Source: Candidatus Aminicenantota bacterium (GTDB taxonomy: Bacteria > Acidobacteriota > Aminicenantia > Aminicenantales > Aminicenantaceae). From it: a stretch of 64,000 bases of DNA. Under the pieces are notes generated by a model, which did not search any database, had not been told where the DNA came from, and saw only the letters and a list, made by a program, of their open reading frames with translations. Every line of letters starts with the position of its first letter. The first letter of the stretch is position 1. This document shows, in pieces, positions 43,989-53,931 of this stretch. Position numbers and translations under genes: made by a program. The stretch covers positions 124,001 to 188,000 of the forward strand of contig JAFGMO010000047.1 in NCBI GenBank assembly GCA_016927475.1, written 5' to 3'.

Positions 43989-44585
43989 CTAAGATTGTCC
44001 CAGAACAAACCGGGTGAATCTTTTTATACGGGTATTTTCCCCGCTTTTGGCGATAAAGGACGCCAGAAGTTCCTTGACTGAAATGCTGTCATCCTTAACA
44101 TATTTTTGATCGAGAAGACAGACTTCTTCAAAAAATTTATTGAGTTTTCCATCAACAATTTTCTCAATAATCTCCGGGGGTTTTTTCGACTCTTTGAACT
44201 GTTCGCGGATAATATCTTTTTCTTTTTCCAGCAACTCCGACGGCACCTCTTCCCGGGAGATATATTGAGGTGCAGAGGCGGCGATATGTAGACAGATATT
44301 TTTAACCAACTCTTTAAATTCCTCCGTACGGGCGACAAAATCCGTTTCGCAATTGACTTCAACAAGAACACCGATTTTCCCGTTAGAATGGATATAAGAA
44401 CCGATGACTCCCTCGGCGGTTTCCCTGCTCATTTTATCTTTAGCCCGTGAGTATCCTTTTTTCCGAAGATAATTGATGGCTTCTTCCATATCTCCCTTGC
44501 TTGCTTGAAGAGCCTCTTTGCATTCCATAACACCTATGCCGGTTCTTTCACGCAATTCCTTCACCATTTCCGCTGTTATTTCCAT
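43989..44585 (-). CDS. tsf: Elongation factor Ts (short form)
   Basis: This encodes 198 aa, the short form lacking the second half of the core seen in E. coli (about 280 aa). Text such as [20 protein letters not shown] and [20 protein letters not shown] is diagnostic. It exchanges GDP on EF-Tu. A good ribosome site (GGAGTAGGA) precedes it. Confidence 0.96.
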   Translation of the reverse strand: MEITAEMVKELRERTGIGVMECKEALQASKGDMEEAINYLRKKGYSRAKDKMSRETAEGVIGSYIHSNGKIGVLVEVNCETDFVARTEEFKELVKNICLHIAASAPQYISREEVPSELLEKEKDIIREQFKESKKPPEIIEKIVDGKLNKFFEEVCLLDQKYVKDDSISVKELLASFIAKSGENTRIKRFTRFVLGQS

Positions 44586-44588
44586 TTC

Positions 44589-45449
44589 CTACTCCTCTTT
44601 TTCGGATTCTTCAGGTTCAGAAGAGGCCATCTCTTCTTCCATAACTTCTGTCTCCTGGTATTCTTCGGATTCGGTTTCCAGATCTTCGGAAGGAGCAGCA
44701 CTCTCCTCCGTTTCCTCGGAAGGCTCCTCCTCTTTTTTCGATTCCTGGAGTTCTTTCTCCAGCTTATTTTTTTTGCCTTCCAGAATGGCGTCACAAACCT
44801 TCGAGGTAAAAAGCTCAATAGCCCTGACGGCATCGTCGTTCCCCGGGATGGGATAATTGATGTTTTCAGGATCGCCATTCGTATCGACAACGGCAATAAT
44901 GGGGATCTTAAGCTTCTGAGCTTCCGCGATGGCAATATCTTCTTTTGTGGAGTCTATAATAAAAAGCACACCAGGCAGCTCCGCCAAATTTCTCACTCCA
45001 CCCAAATTTTTGGACAACTTGCGATATACTTTGTCCATACGTGATTGTTCTTTTTTCGATAGCAGGTCCCACCGGCCGTCTTCTTTCATCTCCTCCAATT
45101 CGTTCAATCGATCAACACTCCCCCTTATTACGTTAAAGTTTGTCAACAGACCCCCAAGCCATCTCTGGTTGACATAACTCGATTCGCATTTGATCGAAAA
45201 TTCTTTGATGATATCCTGCGCCTGCTTTTTTGTTCCAACAAGAAGTATTTCCTTACCGCTTTCGACTGTTTGCCGAATGAAATTCAGGGCTTCCTTGAAA
45301 ATCTTCATGGTCTTCTGGAGATCAATGATATAGATTCCGTTTCTCTGTCCGAAGATGAATTCCTTCATCTTGGGATTCCAGCGTTTCGTCTGGTGACCGA
45401 AATGAACCCCTGCCTCTAATAGCTCTTTCATTGTAACTGAAACCAACAA
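44589..45449 (-). CDS. rpsB: 30S ribosomal protein S2 with acidic C-terminal tail
   Basis: This encodes 286 aa. The core has [20 protein letters not shown] and [10 protein letters not shown], typical of S2. About 60 residues at the C-terminus are glutamate and serine rich (for example [20 protein letters not shown]), beyond the usual S2 length. The start is a TTG at 45449 or 45446 preceded by GAGGGAG; the first ATG (45431) has no ribosome site. It lies 13 bases after rpsI. Confidence 0.95.
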   Translation of the reverse strand: MLVSVTMKELLEAGVHFGHQTKRWNPKMKEFIFGQRNGIYIIDLQKTMKIFKEALNFIRQTVESGKEILLVGTKKQAQDIIKEFSIKCESSYVNQRWLGGLLTNFNVIRGSVDRLNELEEMKEDGRWDLLSKKEQSRMDKVYRKLSKNLGGVRNLAELPGVLFIIDSTKEDIAIAEAQKLKIPIIAVVDTNGDPENINYPIPGNDDAVRAIELFTSKVCDAILEGKKNKLEKELQESKKEEEPSEETEESAAPSEDLETESEEYQETEVMEEEMASSEPEESEKEE

Positions 45450-45462
45450 AATTTCTCCCTCT

Positions 45463-45867
45463 TTAACGCTTGTGATATTGAGGTGCCTTCCGGGCGCCCA
45501 ACAAACCGTATTTCTTTCGTTCTTTTATTCGTGCATCCCTGGTCAGAAGGCCCGCTCCCTTTAAGATCGGCCTCAGCTCTTTATTGAACTCTGTCAAAGC
45601 TCTGGCTATACCTAACCTGACGGCTTCAACCTGGCCTTCTATTCCACCTCCGTTGACCCGGATAAAAACATCGAATTTATTATCGGTTTCCGTCAATCGA
45701 AGGGGTTGCTTGATGGTATGAACCTGTGATTCCAGAGCGAAATACTCGTTAAAAGGACGAGGCCTTTTTTTGACATACAGAGTGACATCACCTTTTCCCG
45801 GACGTAAAAACACCCGTGCAACCGACGTTTTTCTTTTGCCTGTTCCGTAGTACTGAATTAAACTCAA
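45463..45867 (-). CDS. rpsI: 30S ribosomal protein S9
   Basis: This encodes 134 aa with a TTG start supported by AGGAGG. The opening [19 protein letters not shown] and the end [18 protein letters not shown] are diagnostic. It follows rplM directly. Confidence 0.97.
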   Translation of the reverse strand: MSLIQYYGTGKRKTSVARVFLRPGKGDVTLYVKKRPRPFNEYFALESQVHTIKQPLRLTETDNKFDVFIRVNGGGIEGQVEAVRLGIARALTEFNKELRPILKGAGLLTRDARIKERKKYGLLGARKAPQYHKR

Positions 45868-45875
45868 TCTTCCTC

Positions 45876-46304
45876 CTAAAATGAATACTCCTCTGGAGTC
45901 TGAGCTTGATGAGGATGGTCAGGTCCTGCATAAACCTTAAGCTTTTTGTACACAGCCCGTCCCAGCTTGTTTTTTGGGATCATTCCCCAAACGGCTTTTT
46001 TTATCACCTCTTCAGGATTTTTTTCCAAAAGTTCTTTGAGTGTTTTTTCCTTAATACCTCCGGGATAGCCGGAATGGGAATAATATTTTTTTTGCTCCAG
46101 CTTTTTTCCCGTGAGCTTAACCTTGTCAGCATTGATGACGACAACAAAATCTCCAACATCCATATGGTGGGCGAACTGTGGCTTTTTTTTGCCGCGTAAA
46201 AGTGTCGTGACCTCTGTGGCTAAGCGCCCCAGAATTTTGCCTTCAGCATCAATCAGCCACCACTTCTTCTCGACCTCATCTCGTTTTGGCGTATAAGTCT
46301 TCAT
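45876..46304 (-). CDS. rplM: 50S ribosomal protein L13
   Basis: This encodes 142 aa. Motifs [20 protein letters not shown] and [20 protein letters not shown] are typical of L13. It opens the ribosomal-protein operon, about 43 bases from its promoter. Confidence 0.97.
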   Translation of the reverse strand: MKTYTPKRDEVEKKWWLIDAEGKILGRLATEVTTLLRGKKKPQFAHHMDVGDFVVVINADKVKLTGKKLEQKKYYSHSGYPGGIKEKTLKELLEKNPEEVIKKAVWGMIPKNKLGRAVYKKLKVYAGPDHPHQAQTPEEYSF

Positions 46305-46346
46305 TGATATAAAATCCTCGGATACAAAAATAATGAACGATGAATT

Positions 46347-46375
46347 AAAATACTAAATCTTAAGGCGGATGTCAA
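46347..46375 (-). promoter_or_regulatory. Sigma-70-type promoter of the rplM operon
   Basis: On the minus strand TTGACA, exactly 17 bases and TATTTT precede rplM by about 43 bases. Confidence 0.75.
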
Positions 46376-46422
46376 CCTTATCTTAAGTTAAAATCAATAA
46401 GTTAGCCTGGATCATTCAAAAA

Positions 46423-47097
46423 TCAATGCTGGTTAGAGAACCTTTGCTTTCGCCGGACATAAATCTTTACCAGAAATAAGCCGACTAAAAATCCTCCGAT
46501 GTGAGCAAACCAGGCCACACCTCCACCGAAACCCATATTGAGCAATTGCATTAAAAACCAGATCCCGAGAACAACGGCGGCGGGAATCGGAACAACACGG
46601 ATGAAAATGAAAAGAAAGATGAATGTCAGAATATTCGCCCGTGGAAAAAGTAAAAAATATGCCCCCAGCACTCCGGCAATGGCCCCGCTGGCTCCGATCA
46701 TAGGGATCCGGGAACTGGGATTAAAAATAATATGTGTCAGGCTTGCTCCCAAACCTGAAACCAGATAAAAAAGAATATACCGGACCGGGCCCAAAAAATC
46801 CTCGACATTATTCCCGAATATCCAAAGATAGAGCATATTGAAAAGCAAATGTAAAAGGCCGCCGTGAAGGAACATACAGGTCAAAAGGGTCAGGGGAGGT
46901 GATATTCGTGAAAAATAAGGCAGCGTTCTGAAATGAGTCAGTTCATAAGGAATAGCGCCCATCCTGATAATACTTCCCTCAAGACCATGGGAGGAAAAAA
47001 CCTGTAGAAGGAAAATAATTATATTCAGGGCAATCAAAAAGACAGTGACATAGGAAAAACGTTGGGTAGGATTCTCATCCTTTAATGGAATAAACAC
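46423..47097 (-). CDS. Rhomboid-family intramembrane serine protease
   Basis: This encodes 224 aa with six membrane segments. The catalytic serine is Ser137 in IGASGAIAGVLGAYFLL and the histidine is His199 in WFAHIGGFLVGLF. Rhomboids cleave membrane proteins within the bilayer. The substrate is not predictable. Confidence 0.9.
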   Translation of the reverse strand: MFIPLKDENPTQRFSYVTVFLIALNIIIFLLQVFSSHGLEGSIIRMGAIPYELTHFRTLPYFSRISPPLTLLTCMFLHGGLLHLLFNMLYLWIFGNNVEDFLGPVRYILFYLVSGLGASLTHIIFNPSSRIPMIGASGAIAGVLGAYFLLFPRANILTFIFLFIFIRVVPIPAAVVLGIWFLMQLLNMGFGGGVAWFAHIGGFLVGLFLVKIYVRRKQRFSNQH

Positions 47098-47211
47098 TTA
47101 GTTTATCCCCCATGCTTATTTTCCCCATATGTGAACAATTTCTTGATGGCACTTGAAAGGAAGAATGTTCTTAGAAAAAATCAAAAAATATGATTAAAGA
47201 TATTCCCAGGT

Positions 47212-48231
47212 TTAATTGCCGCCTTCCCCTCCGGTCGATTCGCCTTCGCCTCTTCTCAATTCTTCTTCCAACCTGATACGCTCCAGCTCGCGCTTGCGGA
47301 CTTCATTGAATTTTTCCTGCCATCTGTCCGCCTCGGCTATGTACCGGTCGTATCTATCCGGATAAAGATTGGCAAAAACATTCCGGTAAAGGATATTAAG
47401 ATAAGAATAGGAGAATGAATATGAGGGGTCCATTTCTACAGCTTTCTTGAGATATTGCTCACTTTGATCGGCCAGTTTCATCCGTTCTTCTTTGGAAAGC
47501 TGGTTCTGAAGGCGGAAAGCTTTCCAGAAATAAGTCGTACCGACACCGTATTGATGAATTCCCTTTTCGGGCTCCAGTTCGATGAGAAATTTGTAATATT
47601 TAGCCGCATTATCAAAGTCAGAAACCGGCCTCATTTCTTCATAATATTTGGCCATATAGGCATAACCCTGAGGATTTTCCGGATCCTGCTCGATTCGTCT
47701 CAGGTACATGCTTTCCGCTTTTTTCTTCAGTTCTTCTTTTTCTCCGGCATACCTCTTATAAAGCCCGGCTACAACATAATAATTGTTCATGTTGGTTGGT
47801 TCCAGCTCAAGGATTCTCAGGTACAGTTTTTCAGCCTCTTCGAAATTCGACATTAAATCGTACATGTCTCCAAGAGAATAAATGATGTCCCGGTTTGTAG
47901 GATCAGCCTCATAGGCTTTCTTTAAAGCCTCAAGAGCTTTCTCGGCTCTTGCCATATTGCTCTCGGAATCATCCCCAGGTTTATACATTTTTTTGTAGCT
48001 TTCGCCAAGAAACCGATAAGCCTGTATAAGTTCCGGATTTAATTCTAAAGCTTGCTCATATTCCTCAATGGCCCTTCTATAGTTGCCGTCCGTAAAATAC
48101 TGGTTGGCATTAGAAAAATGATGGTTCGCTCTCAAATTGCTAATTTTTAACTTACTGCAGCTTGTCGAAGCAAACACCAAAGCCACTGTCATGAAGATCA
48201 ACAGGAAGATTTTCTTGTCTTTTTGAAGCAT
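47212..48231 (-). CDS. TPR-repeat lipoprotein
   Basis: This encodes 339 aa. The signal ends with lipobox STSC (cysteine near residue 25). At least five TPR units follow (for example AIEEYEQALELNPELIQAYR, ALEALKKAYEADPTNRDIIY and AEKLYLRILELEPTNMNNYY). The C-terminal tail is glutamate and glycine rich. It probably acts as a periplasmic scaffold. An unusual amount of the C-terminus is charged. Confidence 0.82.
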   Translation of the reverse strand: MLQKDKKIFLLIFMTVALVFASTSCSKLKISNLRANHHFSNANQYFTDGNYRRAIEEYEQALELNPELIQAYRFLGESYKKMYKPGDDSESNMARAEKALEALKKAYEADPTNRDIIYSLGDMYDLMSNFEEAEKLYLRILELEPTNMNNYYVVAGLYKRYAGEKEELKKKAESMYLRRIEQDPENPQGYAYMAKYYEEMRPVSDFDNAAKYYKFLIELEPEKGIHQYGVGTTYFWKAFRLQNQLSKEERMKLADQSEQYLKKAVEMDPSYSFSYSYLNILYRNVFANLYPDRYDRYIAEADRWQEKFNEVRKRELERIRLEEELRRGEGESTGGEGGN

Positions 48232-48359
48232 GTGTCCTCCTTATCGTCGAGTCTACGCATTTCAAAGACAGATATTTATTTATACAAAGAATCAAGGGTT
48301 AAAGTCAAGCTTCCTCAAGTAATCCTCAGGAAATGGAAGAACAAAACAAGTCAGCGGCT

Positions 48360-49508
48360 TTAATTAAGTCCCAGTTTCACTTTTAGTTCAGGGGGAAGCC
48401 CGTTTTTGTGTACCATTATGGCGGTAGTTTTCATTCTGAAGTAAGGCTTGGACATAAACAGATATCCTTCATAGGCACGGTCGGCTCCACTCGAATTTTT
48501 TATGTAGTAATAAATTTTTCCATTCTGATCCTCAGCCAGGCCAACGAAATGCATCAAGTGGTCATCTGTAGTGGTGTAATTGTTAAAAGTTTCCTCACGG
48601 TTGGCTTGGGTGACAACCATTTCTTCCACAACTTCGGTAATTTCTCTCTCAATTTCTTCTTTTGGAAGCAACGCATAACCCTTATCCCTGCTGGAGAAAA
48701 ATTTCTCGCTGACATCACCATCCCAGGTTATGGTGAAGCCATTCTTCAGGGCATAGTCCGCCGCGTGTTCCAGTTCATCAAGAGGAACATTGTAAAATTC
48801 ACCGTTGTACCACCAGTTGTCAGGTACCTTCAGCATACATTGACTGTAAAAGGGTGCATAGGTATAGGAAGTCAGTTCAACGTAATCATCGGGATTAACC
48901 AACACTTTTTCCCGGGCAAAGGAGCTCGGGGTATAGGTTTTCCCTTTGTAGGTGAAGCTTTCAGGGGGTGTGCCCAGGTAAACGTTCAGGGCAGCGGTAT
49001 AAGCTTCCAGCCACCGGATGGATGGACGCCGGGCTGCTATCACGCTATCTAAAATACCCCTCAAAACCCGGAACATCTCGCTGTGGTCGTGATTTTCCTT
49101 CCCTAGTTTTTTCCCGGAATATACAGCCTCGGGAACAATGCCGTGTTCCCGCAACTGCTTCATGACATCATGGCTCAAACTTCCCTGGCCGAAGCTGGCA
49201 TTGCCGTGCATCCGGATATAGTTTTTCGCTTTATCCCTATAGTTATAATTGACGATAAACATCTCGGAGAGGTCCATAACCTCGCCGCCTAAACGAAGGG
49301 CTTCGGACTCAAGAAAAGAAACAGTCGAAAAACACCAGCAGGTTCCGGTGCGGGCCTGGTTTTTAACCGGCGTATGCTCCATTTTTTGAACCACGGTGAA
49401 TTGGTAGACCTTGTTTTCCTCGTCAGACGAAAATACCGCCGGAGCCAGAAGCAGCCCGGCTAATACCAGAGCACATATCCATTTTGTTTTTCCTTCAGAT
49501 AACATCAT
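48360..49508 (-). CDS. Secreted C1-family cysteine peptidase (aminopeptidase C/bleomycin-hydrolase-like)
   Basis: This encodes 382 aa with a signal peptide (ICALVLAGLLLAPAVFS). The papain-like catalytic core has VKNQARTGTCWCFSTVSFLE (oxyanion Gln51, nucleophile Cys57), the His in DDHLMHFVGLAEDQ and the Asn in YYIKNSSG. Bleomycin-hydrolase (C1B) enzymes are usually cytoplasmic, so export is unusual. No inhibitor propeptide is obvious. Confidence 0.87.
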   Translation of the reverse strand: MMLSEGKTKWICALVLAGLLLAPAVFSSDEENKVYQFTVVQKMEHTPVKNQARTGTCWCFSTVSFLESEALRLGGEVMDLSEMFIVNYNYRDKAKNYIRMHGNASFGQGSLSHDVMKQLREHGIVPEAVYSGKKLGKENHDHSEMFRVLRGILDSVIAARRPSIRWLEAYTAALNVYLGTPPESFTYKGKTYTPSSFAREKVLVNPDDYVELTSYTYAPFYSQCMLKVPDNWWYNGEFYNVPLDELEHAADYALKNGFTITWDGDVSEKFFSSRDKGYALLPKEEIEREITEVVEEMVVTQANREETFNNYTTTDDHLMHFVGLAEDQNGKIYYYIKNSSGADRAYEGYLFMSKPYFRMKTTAIMVHKNGLPPELKVKLGLN

Positions 49509-49583
49509 GCCTCCTTAAAAATCGTGACAGTTTTTATTGCCTTGACTCATCATAAATGCACAACATCTGATAAGTCAAACAAA

Positions 49584-52271
49584 TCAGCGATTCACATCAG
49601 AATCTTTGTGAATGACAAAAACAGAACCGGTAACTTCAAACCGGCCTGTTAAAACCTCCGTAGCCCGGGTCTCCTTTTTCCCGGAAAAAGCCGACTGCCC
49701 GCCCCCGGCACTTACTTCAAAAAAACCAGGTTCGCAAACCCGCACGCCGTTCCTGTCAATAAGAGACAAGTCCCGGGGTAGCAATATAAAACAAACCGTC
49801 TTCTTCTCTCCGGGTTCTAGCCGGATACGCTGGAAACCTTTCAGCGACCGGATGGGAACGGGCACGGATGCCTCAACATCCCGAACGTAAAGCTGAACCA
49901 CTTCTTCTCCGGAACGTTTCCCGATATTTTCCATATCGACGGAAACCACAACCCGGTTTCCGGCGGGAACCTTGGAGGGCAGGTTAAGATTCCCGTAGCG
50001 GAATGACGTATAACTCAAGCCGTACCCGAACGGGTAAAGTGGTTCTCCCTGAAAATAGCGGTAGGTCCTATTTTCCATGTTGTAATCATCAAAAGGGGGA
50101 AGATCACTAACAGCCCTGTAAAACGTCAGGGGAAGCCTCCCCCCGGGATTGGCATCTCCGAATAAAATATCGGCCAGGGCTTCGCCACCCGCCTGTCCGG
50201 GATACCAGGCTTCGATAATGGCTGGAAGATGATCATCCTCCCAACATACGGCCAAAGGGCTTCCATTCATAAGGACAAGAATAGTCGGTTTGCCGAGAGC
50301 ATGGATGGAACGTATCAGGTTGACCTGGACCTCAGGAAGTTTGAGATTCGTCCGGTCACCACCCTTAAATCCGGGAATATCAACTTTCATCTCCTCCCCT
50401 TCCAGGCTGGGAGTAATTCCCATAAACAAAATGACGGCGTCCGCCTTGTCAGCGGCTTCCAGCGCTTCTTTTTTAAAATCATGGTCCGGACGCACCCAGA
50501 CAAGCTGTCCCCGGGCGTCGCCGTGCCGGTTTGCATATTCAAAGCGGATGTTATAATCCCGGCCGGCTTCCAAGCGTATTTTATGAAATTTCAGCCGGGG
50601 ATGATGAACACTGTTATGCTGGATAAAAAGGTCGCCGTCCACAAAGAGTGACATCTCTCCATGGGCACTGGCGCCGATATAATATGTCCCCGAAACTGGC
50701 GTAACAAGCCGGCCGGTCCAGCGGATGGAGAAATCATCATCATCCCATTCCGCTCGAGGCGCTCCGTCCCACCAGTCAAAATTTATCATTTTATCGATCC
50801 TGGTGAACACGGGATCCCCTTCAAACCGGTCGTTATCGTAGTATTCTCCCTTGAAACCGTTCACCCGTTCCTCCCCGTCGCCGGTGAAAATAAAATCTTG
50901 CGGAATGATTCTAAAAACCGGAAAGCCCTCGGCAAAATCGCATCCTTGCGCGTAAATAATTTCCGTTCCAGGGCAAACTTTTTTCTTGATTCCCTGAAGA
51001 GGGGTTACCGGCTCCAAAGGAAAACCGTTGTAGTTCCCCAGGAGCACCTCGACATTATCGGCATGAGGCCCGATAACAGCGATACTCTTAAGATTTTTGC
51101 TCAAAGGAAGCACCCCATTTTCATTTTTAAGAAGAACAATGGATTTGCGGGCCGCCTCCAAAGCCAACCTTCTGTGTAAAAAACAGTCGTTTACTTCATA
51201 GGGAATTCGGGAATAGGGAACCATCTCCGGAGGATCGAACATTCCCAGCTTGAACCGGGCCTGAAAAAGTCTCCTCAGAGAAGAATCGATCTCTTCTTCC
51301 GTTATCAGACCAAGGGAAACGGCTTCGCTAAGATTGTGATATTCCCGGCCGCAGTTCAAATCACATCCGGCCTTTACGCCCGAGGCAGCGGCTTCGGGCG
51401 ATGTCCCCACAATTTTATGAGTCCTGTATATATCATTGATCGCCCCACAGTCAGAGACCACATAACCTCTAAAACCCCACTCCTCTCTCAATATTTCCTT
51501 AAGAAGACGGCTGCTGGCGCAGCAGGCATCGCCCAGATACCTGTTGTAAGCACACATGACCGAGGCGGCGCCGGCCTCAACAAAACAATCCCGGAATGAC
51601 GGAAGGTATGTCTCCCGGAGGTCCCTTTCACTCACGACCGCATTAAAGGTGTGCCTATCGGGCTCGGGCCCGCTGTGGACGGCAAAATGTTTGGGGGTGG
51701 CGACGGTTTTGAGATAGCGGGGATCGTCTCCCTGCATGCCCTTTACGAATTGAACGGCCAGCTTCCCCGTAAGAAAAGGATCTTCTCCGTAGGTTTCCAT
51801 CCCCCTGCCCCACCGCGGATCCCGGAAGATATTGATATTAGGAGACCAGAATGTCAGTCCCTGATAAATGCCTTTTTTCCCCCGTCTAATAAATTCATGG
51901 TGTTTAGCCCGGGCTTCATCGGAAATGGCCTCAGCAATCCGGAACATCAGCTTCGTATCCCATGTCGCTGCCAATCCGATAGCCTGGGGAAACACCGTAG
52001 CCCGCCCCGCCCTGGCCACACCATGGAGGGCTTCATTCCACCAATTGTACTCAGGAATTCCCAGTCTTTCTACGGCCGCCGCCGGGTGGACCATTTGGGA
52101 GACTTTTTCCTCTAAAGTCATCCGTTTGATCAGGTCTTCCACCCTTTCATCGAAGGAGAGAGCGGTATTGAGATACGGGGGCGGTTCTTTCATACTGCCG
52201 CTTAATCCCCAATGGCAGAGAAAAAACGCCATAATCATAATCCCAGCCGAAATCAGAATACCTTTTTTCAT
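49584..52271 (-). CDS. Secreted GH3 beta-glycosidase with PA14 domain (beta-xylosidase/glucosidase)
   Basis: This encodes 895 aa. ATG 52271 is chosen because GGAGGG precedes it; an open frame upstream adds 11 residues. A signal peptide follows (ISAGIMIMAFFLCHWGLSG). The GH3 N-domain has TPKHFAVHSGPEPDRHTFNA and the nucleophile in GYVVSDCGAINDIY. The C-domain contains IVLLKNENGVLPLSKNLKSI. A PA14 module is inserted in this domain (GFKGEYYDNDRFEGDPVF, and later RLVTPVSGTYYIGASAHGEM). A fibronectin-III-like end has GEEVVQLYVRD. Neighbouring xylB and xylA-like genes make beta-xylosidase likely, but GH3 also includes glucosidases. Confidence 0.9.
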   Translation of the reverse strand: MKKGILISAGIMIMAFFLCHWGLSGSMKEPPPYLNTALSFDERVEDLIKRMTLEEKVSQMVHPAAAVERLGIPEYNWWNEALHGVARAGRATVFPQAIGLAATWDTKLMFRIAEAISDEARAKHHEFIRRGKKGIYQGLTFWSPNINIFRDPRWGRGMETYGEDPFLTGKLAVQFVKGMQGDDPRYLKTVATPKHFAVHSGPEPDRHTFNAVVSERDLRETYLPSFRDCFVEAGAASVMCAYNRYLGDACCASSRLLKEILREEWGFRGYVVSDCGAINDIYRTHKIVGTSPEAAASGVKAGCDLNCGREYHNLSEAVSLGLITEEEIDSSLRRLFQARFKLGMFDPPEMVPYSRIPYEVNDCFLHRRLALEAARKSIVLLKNENGVLPLSKNLKSIAVIGPHADNVEVLLGNYNGFPLEPVTPLQGIKKKVCPGTEIIYAQGCDFAEGFPVFRIIPQDFIFTGDGEERVNGFKGEYYDNDRFEGDPVFTRIDKMINFDWWDGAPRAEWDDDDFSIRWTGRLVTPVSGTYYIGASAHGEMSLFVDGDLFIQHNSVHHPRLKFHKIRLEAGRDYNIRFEYANRHGDARGQLVWVRPDHDFKKEALEAADKADAVILFMGITPSLEGEEMKVDIPGFKGGDRTNLKLPEVQVNLIRSIHALGKPTILVLMNGSPLAVCWEDDHLPAIIEAWYPGQAGGEALADILFGDANPGGRLPLTFYRAVSDLPPFDDYNMENRTYRYFQGEPLYPFGYGLSYTSFRYGNLNLPSKVPAGNRVVVSVDMENIGKRSGEEVVQLYVRDVEASVPVPIRSLKGFQRIRLEPGEKKTVCFILLPRDLSLIDRNGVRVCEPGFFEVSAGGGQSAFSGKKETRATEVLTGRFEVTGSVFVIHKDSDVNR

Positions 52272-52350
52272 GATTTTCCCTCCTTCAGTACAGCACCTTG
52301 CCAATAATTCTTCAGCCGGTTTAAGAATAAGTCCGGCCCGCCCGGATTAT

Positions 52351-53922
52351 TCAGGAGCCCCGAATCAGCTTATGATGAATAAGAAAAGGGTCTTCCGCCT
52401 CTTTCCCCCGAATTTTCCGGTTTAAAGCATGGAATAATCTTTTGACCGAACGATAAATATTCTTATCAGAAGGATTTGGACGTCTGCGCCGGCCCTCATC
52501 CAGCTTAACGAATTTTTCGGTAAGCTCGTCGAGAGAATCTTCACGGCCGCTCTCATTCATCCAAACCCAGGCGGCATGGATGGCGGCCCCTAAAGCCGCT
52601 CCTTCTCCCTCAACAGGAACGGCATCGGCCTCGAAAATATCGGCAATGGTCTGGCACCAGGCCGAAGACCGGGACAACCCCCCCGTCAGACGGATCTCCT
52701 CCGGCTCGACAGGCATGCGCTGAAAACCCTCATAAAGGTTGAGGACATGCCCTTCGAGAACAGCCCGGGCCAATCGTTCCTGAGTAAAGTCATCCAGGCC
52801 GAATCCGAAACAAAAAGGCGCGGCCATGGGCAGGTCGGGTGTTCGTTCGCCCGTATACCAGGGAATCAGTATCCTGCCTTCATTTCCAGGCGGCGTCTTC
52901 AAAACGAGCACGTCAAACTGTTCATGAGACAGCTCGTACAGCTCAAGAAGATTATTATATCCGTTGGCCAGGTTGGATACGCAGAGAAGCGGCAGATAGC
53001 GGCCCGTACTGTCACAAAAAGCGGCGATTTCTCCTTCCTCATCGATATAAGGCTCTTCAAGACAAGTATAGGCGGTCCCACTGGTTCCCAGGCTCACGGT
53101 GACGATACCCGGCCGAATGTTTCCGGTGCCCACGGCGCCGTACATGTTATCCCCGCTTCCGGCATCAATCCGGCATTCCGGAGAAAAACCGTACTTGTCT
53201 ACCAAATGAGAAGCAATATTCCCGATGCTTTTTTCGGAAGGTTTGACTTGCGGTAGTTTGGCGGACAAACCGGAATCCAAAGCTTCAACAGCTTTCTTCG
53301 ACCAGCTACGCGTCCTCGGATTCCAAAGCGCCGTGCCCGAGGCATCCCCCGGTTCCATGACGGCGACTCCATCCGTTAAAAAAAAATTGATGTAGTTATG
53401 GACAAGAAGAAAAAAGGAAGCCCGTTCATAAGCGGCCGGTTCATGCCTCAGCATGTGAAAAATTTTGGATGCCGTGTACCCCGTCCGCTGAGTGTTCCCC
53501 ACCGCATCGATAACGGCTTTCTCTCCTCCCATTTTTTGAGTGAGAAGTTTGCATTCTTCCGCGGTTGAAAAATCATTCCACAATTTACTTAAGGGACGTG
53601 TGAGTTTTCCCTCGGCATCCAAAGACACCAATCCGTGCTGCTGTCCCGAAACGGACAGGCATCGTATGTTTTGATGGGGAATTCCTGAATGGGACAAACG
53701 AAAAAAAAGAAGCTCAACAGCTTCAATCCACATTCTCGGATCGGACTCGGAAACACCTTTCGGTTTTCCCTGGATCACGCCATCCCGGGTTCCATAATGC
53801 GGCAGGTCCGAATCATAATGAACGATGTCCACATAGGGGATTTCTTCTTTTTCCGTATCGATGACGACCAGTTTGGTGCTCTGGGTGGAAACATCAAGTC
53901 CGGCGAAAAAAAAGCCCATCAT
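52351..53922 (-). CDS. xylB: FGGY-family xylulokinase
   Basis: This encodes 523 aa. The ATP-binding motifs are FAGLDVSTQSTKLVVIDTEK at the N-terminus and SVSGQQHGLVSLDAEG. The FGGY C-domain is present (IRLTGGLSRSSAWCQTIADI, and GAALGAAIHAAW). The enzyme phosphorylates D-xylulose. The start at 53922 is 9 bases after the xylA-like stop, so the two are cotranscribed. Confidence 0.85.
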   Translation of the reverse strand: MMGFFFAGLDVSTQSTKLVVIDTEKEEIPYVDIVHYDSDLPHYGTRDGVIQGKPKGVSESDPRMWIEAVELLFFRLSHSGIPHQNIRCLSVSGQQHGLVSLDAEGKLTRPLSKLWNDFSTAEECKLLTQKMGGEKAVIDAVGNTQRTGYTASKIFHMLRHEPAAYERASFFLLVHNYINFFLTDGVAVMEPGDASGTALWNPRTRSWSKKAVEALDSGLSAKLPQVKPSEKSIGNIASHLVDKYGFSPECRIDAGSGDNMYGAVGTGNIRPGIVTVSLGTSGTAYTCLEEPYIDEEGEIAAFCDSTGRYLPLLCVSNLANGYNNLLELYELSHEQFDVLVLKTPPGNEGRILIPWYTGERTPDLPMAAPFCFGFGLDDFTQERLARAVLEGHVLNLYEGFQRMPVEPEEIRLTGGLSRSSAWCQTIADIFEADAVPVEGEGAALGAAIHAAWVWMNESGREDSLDELTEKFVKLDEGRRRRPNPSDKNIYRSVKRLFHALNRKIRGKEAEDPFLIHHKLIRGS

Positions 53923-53931
53923 GTTTTCATT

